From: Phallus indusiatus
Taxonomy: Eukaryota; Basidiomycota; Agaricomycetes; Phallales; Phallaceae
Reading direction: 5' to 3'
NCBI GenBank assembly: GCA_027605045.1
Contig: JAQFWX010000017.1
Location: 62,001 to 126,000, forward strand
Length of the DNA stretch: 64,000 bases
The position numbers and the translations under genes were made by a program. Numbering within the stretch: position 1 is the stretch's first letter; each line of letters begins with the position of its first letter. Of the stretch, positions 28,425-39,259 are shown in pieces. Under the pieces are notes generated by a model. It was not told the origin of the DNA. It ran no database searches and saw only the letters and a program-made list of their open reading frames with translations.

Positions 28425-29410
28425 CGTCGGGTTCTGGAGCGAGACCTAGTCCCCTTCAAGTCGGTGCAGTTGGAAAATGAGAGATTTGAAGAATTGATAC
28501 GCCCATTTCTCCTATCCCTTTTCCGGAACAGGATTAAACCTCTGAGTATATAAAGATATCAGATAAATATACGAAATACTTTTATTATTTTTATCTTCTT
28601 TCGTTTTCCGATACATTACTAAAATCACCCTCTTATAATTGCTGCACATGTATAAATCTATGCAATCATCCGAAAATAGGTTAACAAGTATTTCAACAGA
28701 GTAGTTTACAAATAGTATAAAAACCGTTTATTTTTACAAACAGTCTTTTTTTCCCATCATCCTCTCATTCTTCTTCTATACATCCGTGGCAAAAATCTTT
28801 GGTGAATTTTTAGGGTTATTACACCAACTAGTCCGACGTCCCTAGCTCGAACTTTTCGGACGTACGGTAAGTCCAGACTTTTACCCTGTTCTCCAACGCT
28901 GGTTGACGAGTCTTCGATGTAACTTTAGTTGAGCTGGACACCCAACAAATTCTGGTCTTCGAATCTGATAGGAGCCGCGCGATCGCGTGTAGTACTTGTA
29001 ATAGTATTTAGGATTGGAGGACTTCGACATTGTTTCCCTCAGCCACGTGTTCGCCCTCCGTGTTGATAGCCAATCAATTTCCAGCGCTAAATTTGTCGTT
29101 CTGCAGGTTCAAATGGACGGTCCCAACAGGACGACTTCAAACTGCGCAGCACTCAAACCCTTGAATTGCGACCTAGTAAACTTGTTTTAGACGTTCTACA
29201 TCTAGTAATCTGCAATCATGAGCCTATTTTTGGTGTTCATGCGATCTCTACCTAAAATGCGCGGAAGGTTTTCACGGCAGCTAGCATCGGTGTCAAGGTC
29301 AAACCGTCTATTCTACCCAGAACCTACACAAATGACCCAAGCCCTTATCACATTGTCTTCTGATGGTATCGAATATCAAAGGTCTGCGGTGATAACTTGC
29401 TACAGACGAT
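28425..29410. other. Intergenic stretch
   Basis: No recognisable gene or repeat. A short + frame at 29218-29427 precedes the HIT relic but shows no family signature. Confidence 0.35.
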
Positions 29411-29419
29411 CATTAACTA

Positions 29420-30015
29420 TTGTGTAGGAGAACTACCTAGTTTGACACTGATAGAAACTGAACGTTCGTACGTCAAAATTATCGTCGCCCTTCCACTCTC
29501 ATCTATCTCATCAATTGTCGCATGACCCGCCTTTCTTCCTTGGACATTGAACCTCTCTCCGAAGGACACGCCCTGATAATGCCGAAATGTAAGCGCGACT
29601 TCCACGTTGTATACTGACGAAACTGGATGCTGTGAAGCTGCACGAAGTTCCCGACGAATACTTTCAGGATACACTCGTGGTCGCCAAGATTCTCTTAGCT
29701 TCGAAATACGAGGACCATAGTATCCTTAGGGTACTAAACTTTCACGATGACACCTTTTTGTACAACCTGATCCATTATTGTGTAGAACAACGGTAAATCT
29801 GCGCATCATGTATGAAAAGACACTGATACCGTTGTGTTTGGTCATGAGACGTTGATATCTTTCAGCTTGTTGAACATGTGCACTTCCACGTCATCCCGAA
29901 ACCAAGTGCTTCAAACGCCACGGGACTCGTTATCGACTGGCCCATTCAAACATCCATTACTAAAAAGGACTTGCAAGCACCACATGCTAGGCTCCAAAGT
30001 AACTGTGATACTACT
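29420..30015 (+). pseudogene. HNT1: HIT-family nucleotide hydrolase (HNT1-like) relic
   Basis: Hnt1/HINT proteins hydrolyse adenosine phosphoramidates. Pieces in order are LPSLTLIETERS (about 29440), DIEPLSEGHALIMPK (about 29545-29590), KLHEVPDEYFQDTL then VVAKILLA (29635-29700), and VEHVHFHVIPKPSASN (29870-29920), which holds the His-x-His-x-His active-site triad in full. GLVIDWPIQ and DLQAPHARLQ close the domain. Between 29700 and 29865 the exon expected to carry the NYNVLQNNG segment is not readable, and the Cys-rich start before LPSL is damaged. The normal protein is about 140 residues. It converges tail to tail with RNase H1. Confidence 0.75.
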
Positions 30016-30305
30016 AGAATGCCGTTCGTCACTTATATGTACATAGTTCAAGGTGTATCCTCGAATCTTAGTCGTAACGTAAGCGGTCCTCTCTTGCAAA
30101 AGCCAAACCATGTTTCAATATATCTTTTATTTTCTTTACTTGGTAACAATAGAACATTCTATAATTACAGCACGAAGGTGAAAACGACGAAACCTGCCTC
30201 GTTTTATGTAAAATCGGGTCTTGAAATCATCACATAGACAGCAACTCGTTTTTGCTAGAAGATTGGGTATGCCCATTTGGATGGTCTTTCTTTGACGTTC
30301 TTCAA

Positions 30306-31349
30306 CTATTCCTCGTTGGTGACATCCGGGGTAACAAACTTCCTGTCAAAATGGGGCAACGAATACCCCCGCACGGCAAGCCTGTCGGCACCTTCATTCC
30401 CAACAACTCCTTGATGTCCATGAACGTGCTGAAATTTGACAGGTTGTCCTTTCAGAGCCCTTTCGTTCAGAAGATGCGAAAGGTAGGTAATAAGCTCCTT
30501 GTTTTTTACATCAGTTCCCTTCCCTGTTTTCCAATTCTGTTTTTCCCACTTGGGTAACCAGTCGCGGATACCTCGAAAAAATTTTATGGCTTTAAGAATG
30601 ATGTATTATAAAAGCTTCATAGAACGAATCACTTACAAGATATAGAATAGGAGGAGTCGGTCTTGATTAAAAGAGGTTTGTGGGTAATTAAATGTGTTTC
30701 AAGTAACCGGATGATGGCCTAGCATAGATACGCTAATGAGTGTTTACTATCCCTGCATAGTTGGGTAATGATTGCATTACTATGAGCTCTGCACGATTAT
30801 TCGTCTGAGCACCTGGACAGCGTTCCGACATGTTCCTGAAAAAAAATTACTAATGGTATCCGTGAAGATAGGAGCGACTCTTGCGTACCTAGGATCAATT
30901 TCTCCCCACCACACACCGATTCCAGCAAGGGCCCCGTCTTTACCATTATTTGAGCAAGCTCCATCAGTAAAAACAACGTCCCAGCCCTCTTCGTTTTCAG
31001 TACCATTGACAATATCTGTCGTTTGTTCTTGCTCAAGATTTGTGCCTGATGAAGAGGCAGCCGTAGATACGACCTCAGGTGCGGATGCAGATATCAATCC
31101 TCCGGTGGTCAGTGAACGTGGCCCTTGTTTCACAAATGCATCAGCTTCTGATGCAGAACAGAATTTCTTGTATGATGCCTTCGAAAATCCTTTAACTTGG
31201 TCTTCGCATTCTTTCCTTCCACATATCGCAACTAGCTTGAGTTTTCATAATCTATTTTTAAGTGAAAAGAGAAATCACCAAGAGTTGTAAACACCTGGCT
31301 GCTTGCCAATGTAAACAGCGTAAAATTCTGTCTCAGAAGCTTTTGGCAT
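30306..31349 (-). CDS. RNH1: Ribonuclease H1
   Basis: RNase H1 cuts the RNA strand of RNA-DNA hybrids in the nucleus or mitochondria. The start MPKASETEFYAVYIGKQPG leads the N-terminal hybrid-binding domain (YKKFCSASEADAFV), followed by a Ser/Glu-rich linker. The catalytic domain carries VFTDGACSNNG, NNRAELI, IKTDSSYS and GHQGVVGNEGADRL, which supply all four carboxylates (Asp, Glu, Asp, Asp) and the flexible-loop His. Five exons join in frame across four GT-AG introns: after YNS within the Trp codon, after DP within the Arg codon, after AELI, and after YSIS within a Ser codon. The product is about 270 residues and ends VTNEE at 30306. No lesion is seen, in contrast with nearly every neighbour. 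Confidence 0.9.
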
Positions 31350-32325
31350 CGATCTAGCTTGTTTCAAGGAGGAGATCAATAAGACGCAGACACGTGAAGC
31401 TTGAAGGCTCAGGCTTGTATTGAATTATTGATTGTCAAATGGATTGTCACGGGCATCACATTCACCATAACAAGTCACGTGAACGGATATTTCCTGCCAA
31501 TCTTGAATCAGTCAGTCACACGTATGTATTCATCAGGCTTTGTGCTGCATTGCTTAACCAGTCTTTAACAAATCAATTCATAACAACCGCCTTGAGAACA
31601 TGACCGAATTGAATCAGCACATTCGGCCTTCAAAAATGTGTACTCCATTCGTACTAAAAGTTAGACTCGCATCCCCGTCCGCGTTCGTCGACTGCCCACC
31701 ACACTTGCACCTTCAATGGGGTCGTGCGTTAATCCGTCACTGTAATAGGCTGGTTGCGCTCGAGCTGTTTTAGGACCAGAGAGACAGGAAATGCTCTTTG
31801 TTAAAAGTGTTGGAGTCGACGCTTTCTTTGGAAACCAGCTGTTTTCAATGAACAATACATGTCACTTGAAAAAATTGGCTAATGTAGACACGTCGATTAC
31901 AAGGTTCAGCTGCAGCATTTACATCGTACGTATCGTTAACACCGAATACTATGGAAAAGGCTTCGAGCTTACACATGACTACTATCCCGAACTTGCCTTC
32001 ACTTCTCCACGGATATTATCCGCAGGCCACTCCGAATAAGGAGAAGAAGTCGAGCGACCATGGGCACGAAGGGCTAAATCAGTGAACCGGTTTCCACGAA
32101 CCTATAGGAAACACAAGTGAGAATGAGGGATAATACAACAATAAGAAGCAATCCCTCGCTTTCTTTAACAAGAGTCTGGCAGCTGGTAAGTTCGGAGCTT
32201 CAATAAGACTTGTACATTATGTTTGGCTTCAGGAGACTGCGGGTGGCAAGTACGACTTTTTTGGTACTTTGATTCCGTAATAGTAGTTTCTCGTGTAATC
32301 GCAAGCAATGTCATCATCGCTCTCT
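31350..32325. other. Stretch without an assignable gene
   Basis: Short frames exist on both strands (for example + 31791-32039), but none carries a recognisable motif. It should include the promoter of RNase H1 at its left edge. Confidence 0.35.
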
Positions 32326-32329
32326 TAAT

Positions 32330-33125
32330 TTCCTAAAACATCATGTGTAACAGCTTAACCCACTTCGCGCAAACTTCGCGCATTAGGCGTTCCATATCAA
32401 GGTTTTCTAACGCTCTCAATGATGACGTGAGACAGCAGATTTGCGGTAGTAAGTGATCGCATTAAGCCAGAAGATATTGTCGTTATTGTTTGGTGGAAGT
32501 CGATCGCGTACTAGTAAACAACAATGAAATGGGAATGCAAACGGTCGACGCATAGAATCATGCACTTACCAAGATTACTCCACGCTGGGCCATTTGTCGT
32601 ACAATAATCGATAGGCATATCCCATCCTGTGAACACCGAGATGGTAACTATTGTTGTTTCTTTGTTATCCCCAATTTCATTTCTCCATTTCAGGATTTGA
32701 CGATGGATCTCCAATTTCATGCGGAGGAGCATCTGTAATAGCAGTCTCCCTCCAGCCTATTGCCAATTTTTCACCTAATGCAGCTGTAACAGCTTCGAGG
32801 CCGTCATCGCCGCCAGATGCATAAAGGGTTTCGAGAGATCGCTGAATTTGTTGATATCACTTGTAACAGGTGGTTTTAGTAACGTACAGTATGTGTGCAC
32901 TGTGGTCTTGGGGCGGATGATCACGGAAGGCAACCAATCCAATTTGTAGGTCTTCCGGCCGGAAGAGCTTGCATGAAGCGAATATACTTGCACATATTTC
33001 TTCAATGTTTTTTGCTGTTGAGCTAATGTGAGGTCCCTAACTTCATGCACAATCCTGAAAAGACGATTTCAGTATTGTTGGTGTCCCATCCCACTCAGCG
33101 TCATCATTACTTTGATGAAAACAAG
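32330..33125 (-). pseudogene. Von Willebrand A domain protein relic
   Basis: This belongs to the fungal VWA family related to the alpha-kinase VWA proteins. On the minus strand it reads IDLVFIK, an intron, then DCA, stop, S, stop, GPHISSTAKNIEEICA, where the family has an uninterrupted Asp-x-Thr-Gly-Ser metal site. FRPEDLQIGLVAFRDHPPQ follows (about 32985-32930), then in shifted frames TSDINKFSDLS and TLYASGGDDGLEAVTAAL, ITDAPPH, IVRQMAQRGVILV (about 32620-32575) and TANLLSHVIIES (about 32430). The two stops (TGA, TAG) fall in the metal-ion-dependent adhesion site, and its Thr is Ala. There are at least three frame changes, so the gene is dead. The family's C-terminal part is missing or unreadable. 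Confidence 0.75.
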
Positions 33126-33129
33126 ATCT

Positions 33130-34950
33130 ATTTCCAACGACAAAAATCAATCAAGCTATTAGATATAAGCACAGAACAGAACATACATCTTCCTTGCGCC
33201 ACTAGCCATGGGCCGTACATCTGCTCCTCAGACATCACTGGTGCTGAGGCTGCACCTTCAAATTCAAGGTTCTAATCGGCTATTGAGATAAGAATATCAG
33301 TAAGAAATAAAATCGAAGGGCTATATAAGACTGATGGCAAAGCGAAAGAATATCTTGAGAAAGACTATGACTCGCAGGTGAACGTTTGAACGCATAACGC
33401 GTTAGAGTTGGCGCCAGTCACGTGGGTCACGCGTCGCGTCGTGTCTCAGCCTAATCCAGAGCCCGACTCGGAAGTATGATATCCTGGTGTTTCGCAAACG
33501 TGTATCTACATCGATCAGGTAAGATATCTCTCCACTGCAATCCATTGATATATTTATATACGTTACAGATTCAATACTTTTTCCCGCAAACATCAAAAGA
33601 GAGAAATAAAGAAAACAATATGACAGTGAGCACTGGCAGGCTCTCCTGAGTCATCTTCGTCCAAACGACCAGATTGACTAAAGTTCGACTTGTCTTGTTT
33701 CTTATTTCTGTGGCTCTTGAATATTCCATGAATAGTAGGAACCAGCAAAACATTACACTCTCCGCTAGTTCCCCCCACCAGTGCAGAAAAGGTGATATAC
33801 GCACGCCCTGAATGACATTTGATCCGTTCCTAAAGCTGATATCAGTGATTTATTGGCTATATAAGTACACGGGCCGTTGCACCCAAAGAAGGGATGGGAC
33901 GTTGTGATGTACGACCGCGTTATAATTAGTGAAAGCGCAGCACTAAAAAACCATCTTGAATTTGACATGCAACGGCAAACAGATTATGTAACTCGTCGAA
34001 TGCGAGACAAAACAACGCTACTTGTGTTCTTAGTTAGGAAATCAGTATACTTGATCGTAGTTGTGGAGATATTAGGGACATTATTGACTAATAAAGAATT
34101 CCTCAGTGTTAAGAAACGACTATTGTATTAAAAGCGGACCTAATAAAGAATCTTTACAGCGTATGAGTAAAGATAATGAAAGCTAGTTAATTAATGTTAC
34201 TTACTCCTCAGTGTTAAGAAACGACTGAGGAGACGAAAATCGATGGAACTGAAGTTTATATATATTGAAGACTTGAGTCTTCTCAAAAAAAAGGGAAACG
34301 GCGTTGCCTTTAGCGAACGCTTACGTAACATAACCCACTCTCAACAGTAGTAGCTAGAGCAGCGCAAATATACCCTTCGAACTGCAAGATATAAAATGAC
34401 TATAGACAAGAGAAGGATACTTACCTTTGTCCGAAGATAGTCGCTGCAGCCTTTGAATCTACGCACGCAAAATAGAATGAGAAAGGAGACTCTAGAGCTT
34501 TGTCGTCTTAAACAACTATCACTAGGACGGCGAAGTGAGGATCCGTCATTATAACATTCTCACAATGATGGCAGTATGATTGACGTGAGTACAAATAGTC
34601 GCAATCCAGTCGCTTGCAGCTTACTATTCGCTGTATATTCGCATCCAGCTCACGATAGACAAGCGCCGTGCCTCGTTTAATTTTGAATGTTTTTGTCAGC
34701 TATACACAATATTTACTCCTTCTTACATTGACTCGTGTAAAAATCTGGACCTTCGATTAACACTCTAGTTGATAGCAACATAAAGAGAATGGACGAATGT
34801 AAGGATTCATTTAAGCTACCAAGCATACGAAGTCTTGAGATTGGGATATATCTCATGGGGGGGGAGGGACAGGCAAATGATATGGTATCACACCAAAACC
34901 GTAAGCCTCATATATTTGACCGCTCTTGACATTCAAATGTTATCAATAAT
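33130..34950. other. AT-rich stretch without an assignable gene
   Basis: Frames such as (-) 33571-33804 and (+) 33877-34131 have no recognisable family signature. The only structure seen is a 21-base direct repeat at 34101 and 34206. No RNA gene was found. Confidence 0.35.
34101..34232. repeat. Short direct repeat with one copy forming a hairpin
   Basis: CCTCAGTGTTAAGAAACGAC occurs at 34101 and again at 34206. The second copy is extended so that CTCCTCAGT (34204-34212) pairs perfectly with ACTGAGGAG (34224-34232) around an 11-base loop. Its role is unknown, and it could be the end of a small degenerate element. Confidence 0.6.
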
Positions 34951-34957
34951 TTTGTAG

Positions 34958-36035
34958 ACAAATTGAACGGTGGGGACGTGTGTACCTGCCATTCGTCGGA
35001 CAAGCTTAGTCTCTCAAAAACTTCCACCTGCCGCTCCCAGCTGTTGTGCCGGCCTTCATTCTGCCCAGGATATGGTCACAACACCACCTTGTTCCAGAAC
35101 TTAGAAGAAGATGCCAGTCAAGCGGTATTGGAAGGAACACATTTGATTAAAGTACGTGCAATATATGACTTTTCAATTTATTACTGGCAAATAGGCAATT
35201 TCTGACATCTTCACCAGATAATTGAGCATAGTCAATTCATCCAAGAATTTGCAGCTCGTCACGCAACAGCATACCCCCAACTGACCGTGACCAGTCCAAC
35301 ATATCTCGAATATGTCGAAATGACCAAACGTGCAAGCATTGTGTTGGAATTAGCTGTTCGGTTGGGTGAAACATTGAGTACGTCTCAGACTCGCTGAATC
35401 TAAACACAATAGTAGCAAATAATATTATGTCAGTTAAAAAGCAGGACGAGTTTAATGATGACAAGTTTATCCGATCGGGCCAGACCTTCAACGCTATGGA
35501 TCTGAACACAATAGTAGCAAATGACGCTGTGTCAGTCAAGAAGCAGGACGAGTTTAATAATGACAAGTTTATCCAATCTGGTCATGTTTCCAACAACACT
35601 ATGGATCTGAACACAATAGTAACAAATAACAACATTTCAGTCAAGAAGCAGGATAATGAGTTTATTCCATCAGGCCAGGAAACGACCCCCACAAGGAGTA
35701 AACGTGCCCAAGGCCGGAAACCCAAGCCAGTATGTGTCCGATGTTGTCTTCTTTCTCCAATTAGTCTGAACACTTTCAATCTTTTCGCCCTCTAGAAATA
35801 CGCAAACCCACCTGAATGTCATTCATGCAAGATTAAAGAAACCCCTGAGTGGCGACGTGGTCCAAATGGTGCACGAACACTATGCAATGCATGTGGCTTA
35901 TGTGAGTATAAATCTTGTGACGGAGTCAGTTTCATTCATTGGCTGCTTCCAGATTATGCCAAACTACAAAAGAAACAGATTCAAAATTGTGATAGTGTAG
36001 GCTCGGTACTCATAAACATCGGGGAAAGGGTCTGA
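34958..36035 (+). CDS. GATA-type zinc-finger transcription factor with tandem repeats
   Basis: GATA factors bind HGATAR sites. The C-terminal exons hold [20 protein letters not shown] then [10 protein letters not shown], an intron, and YYAKLQKKQ. This is a single finger of the Cys-x2-Cys-x18-Cys-x2-Cys form, normal for fungal nitrogen or iron regulators. Upstream exons read VLEGTHLIK, then [20 protein letters not shown] and [19 protein letters not shown] (35218-35380). Between them and the finger lie three 34-35-residue repeats built on [14 protein letters not shown]. From 35218 to the stop at 36035 the exons join in frame. The 5' part (34958-35150) has no clear start and its expected Pro-rich segment seems frame-shifted, so the gene may be damaged there. 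The specific orthologue is not identified. Confidence 0.7.
35401..35690 (+). repeat. Three in-frame tandem repeats of 102-105 bases in the GATA gene
   Basis: The unit begins near AACACAATAGTAGCAAAT and runs through a [15 protein letters not shown] core. Copies begin at about 35402, 35504 and 35609, and the third is shortened. The spacings of 102 and 105 bases keep the reading frame. In copy 1 the CACAATAG serves as the 3' splice site of the preceding intron. In copies 2 and 3 the same bases are translated as part of LNTIV. Confidence 0.85.
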
Positions 36036-37030
36036 ATAACATAAGTGGATCCGCACACAGTGGTAAAGATGAATCTGTCATGGTGGAGGTCTGGTTGAGT
36101 GTTGGTTTTAGGGTCAGATGGAATCACGGATAGAAACCTGTTGTCGAAACCTAAAAGAAGAACCAATTAAGTTATTCAAAAAGAGAGTTAAGATGTAGTC
36201 ACAACTGTAGGATTTGAACGACTCTGACCTTATGGAGCAGACTTCAGTACAACGAGCCAAATCCAGGCACTTGATAGGATGTCTGAGAGCAGAGTTCAAT
36301 ACGCATGATTGATGCTACGGAAACTAGAACAGATAATGTACATTACCTTTGGACCTAAACTTTGACCTTTACTGTCTCTCAGCCATGTTGGCTTAGTTGT
36401 ATTCTGCAAACAAAAATCAGCTCAATACAACGGGAACACGAAGTCGCTTATATCAATGGACAAGGTCCGTGAGATCTTTTGTAAACGCAATCTCAATGAA
36501 GTTAACGCATTGCACAATGAACGACGGATAGTTTTGGTGATGATCGCAACATGAAGAAAGTTATTATCAACGTCACACTTTGAGGTTATAAGAAGCTACG
36601 CCTACGTACGTTGCAATGGTATCATCCTGACATGGAGCTGAGAAGTAAAACATTGTTGGGCTATATATGCTGGCCGTGCGGACCTATCGTCTATTGCTCG
36701 TCTGACTTTGGCGGATGCTGACGACGGATAATTGATTTCCTCCAGTTTAGTTGGCTTCTAGATATCGATATCAGTGCAATGGCATAAAGACAAATGTATT
36801 TCCAGGCGTACGTTGTACTCCAGCTAACCAACAAGAAAATGTTCAAGTTTTAAGCGGTAGTTAATCTGATATCTTGAACAATTGGGCTGAGAGTAAATGC
36901 TTTCTTAATTACGTCTTTATTGCTCAACATAGCCCATCATGATACCATGTCGTTCCATGCTCAACTTAAGGTTTAGCTGCTAAACTCAGCAGTGAACGTT
37001 TGAAGTTACGCGTTACGACCTTGTGACTCG
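36036..37030. other. Stretch without an assignable gene
   Basis: No protein signature in any frame. The N-terminal HAMP-repeat part expected upstream of the histidine kinase relic was looked for here and not found. Confidence 0.4.
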
Positions 37031-37084
37031 GCGTGGCAATTTCAATGTCTTCTTCAAGAATCATAGTCGTCACCTTATATTCTG

Positions 37085-39256
37085 CCTATTGCACCAACAC
37101 GTTTATTGAAAAGAATACTGCGGCTAGGGAAGCCGCTGAACTGGCAAATTGCTATAAGGGTGAGTTCTTAGCCAACATGCCTCATGAAATCCGGTTTGTT
37201 TTTTTTTCTTTCTTTTCCTCTTAAAAGAATACCGTTGATATTTCTTTTAGGACGCCCATGAACGGTATAATCGGCATGACTGAATCGGTCTCTGAGAGCA
37301 AGTCTGCTACTGGTTCACAGTTTAGCTCGATCGCTCCTACTCATCATTGACGATATTCTGTATATTTCTAAGGGTATGCATATTCTTTCGCTTCTCTGCA
37401 TAGTCAATGAGCAGACATGTGGATATAGTCGAGGCTGGTTGGAACAAGTTTCATATTGCCTTCGGTCAACTGTGTCCGGGATTCTTGAAACCCTCGTAGT
37501 TTGTGCCGATCAAAATAATCTCGACTTAACATACGACGTCGATCCTCGAATACCTGATCAACTCATTGGTGACGCGTGACGCGTGACGCTCTACGTCTCC
37601 GACAAGTCATAACCAACCTCGTTGGCAATGCAATCAACTTCACGCCCTCAAAGTCTCAAAACGGGGTCTTGTCGCATTGAGTTGTCGACTATTAGCATTG
37701 GACGATGAGAGCATCACGTCGGAGTTCTGCGTCTCTGATACTGGTATCGATATTGCAAAAGAGCCTTCTGTCAAGCGGACGGTTCAACCACAAAGGTAAG
37801 TCTTATTGTTTTCCCAGAACCTTTTATCGACCTTATCATCTGATATCAGGAGTATGGTGGTACTGGCTTGAGGCTTTCTATTACAAAACGTCTTGTGTCC
37901 CTCATGCGAGATGTGGGTGGAAAGTGAAATCAGCAAAGGCAGCAAGTTCTTCTTCGCCATTACGTCGCAAGTTAGCGCAAGTCAGCTCGCCGCCTTTGGT
38001 GGTGATGCAACGGATGGCGCCGTTTGCTGGGCGTACAATCCTGTATATCGACACGACCCATGATGGAGACAACATTGCCAAACTCATCCAGAATATGGGT
38101 CTTAAAGCACACGTTGTTCACGAGATTGCCGCTGTCTCAGATAGGGAATCGTGCCCTCATGTTGATACCATCCTTTTGGATTCAATGGAGATTGTAAGCC
38201 TCTTACTAGCGTGGATAGTTACGCGCGTATTGACCATGTTACGCTTGCTTAGACTGCTCCATTACGCGACGTCGAACATTTGCGATATATACCTATCGTG
38301 CTACTGTCCCCAGTAAGCCTTATCATCTTTCGTTTTCGCTGAATTGTGTCGTTTATTCTTCATCCAACGCAGTCTCGATCCTCACAAGGTCTCAATCGTA
38401 CGTATTATCTTTTCCGGAAGATAACCCTTGGCTAATTATTCGTCTTCAGTTAAACGGTGTCTCGACAACAGTATCAGCTCGCAAGTGAATATCTCATACT
38501 CGCCGCAAGACTTGGCTTCAGCGTTAATCTCAGCCTTGGAGTCGAACACCGTCAGACCCATAGCTGCGTCAACTGGAGTTAATTACGACATCCTATTGGC
38601 TGAAGATAACGTCGTCAACCACAAACTTGGTGTTCAGATCTTGAACAAGTATGGCCATCAGGTGGAGATCGCGGAGAATGGTGCACCGGCTGTTGACGCC
38701 TTGAAACAAAGAATTGCAGAAGGCCATCCTTTCGACATTGTTTTGGTAGGTTGCGCTGTTACGTCTGAACTTTCTACCCTTGTTTTCTGATACACGCTTC
38801 TGAATAAAGATAGATGTCTCGATGCCTTACATGGGCGGTATGGAGGCGACGGAGCTTATCTGAGTATACGAGCTTCACGATGGACTAGAACGGACCCCTA
38901 TTATTGCTCTAACCACCCACCCAAGTACGTGTTATAGCTTGTAGTTCTTCTTCGTACTACTCTAATTCCATTTTCTTAGTGATCGGTGATCGTGAACGTT
39001 GCCTACAGGCGGGAATGGTATGCCTTTGTTATCCTCATGAAACCGCCATTACTGACGATGTTTGCAGGACGATCACAATACGGTTTAGTATTGATTTTAT
39101 CTAACACCTTTTAACAAGTGCTGAAAGTGTTTTGCTGTAGAACCCTTGCGTCGTGCTGACTTACTTAATGCTATAAGTAAACTCGTCAACGAGCACGGTT
39201 CGCATGTGTCACATTTACTCCATCATAAACCTCGAGCATTTTCTGGGACTCCATGA
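37085..39256 (+). pseudogene. NIK1: Group III hybrid histidine kinase (NIK1/Os-1 type) relic, N-terminally truncated
   Basis: Nik1 kinases sense osmotic stress and feed the HOG phosphorelay; they are the fludioxonil targets. This copy starts near [20 protein letters not shown] and has the H box as MPHEIR then TPMNGIIGMTE (37177-37275; Ser before the His replaced by Pro). SLLLVHSLARSLLLIIDDIL, NNLDLTYDVDPRIPDQLIGD, the N box QVITNLVGNAINFTPSK, GGTGLRLSITKRLVSLMR and a degenerate pseudo-receiver follow. The true receiver is YDILLAEDNVVNHKLGVQIL with acceptor Asp in DVSMPYMGGMEATELI and the end EPLRRADLLNAISKLVNEHG. Lesions are a 7-base triplication at 37569-37589 that shifts frame, a TGA at 38861 where the family has Arg, and further frame changes. 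The five or more HAMP repeats are missing. Confidence 0.88.
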
Positions 39257-39259
39257 CGG

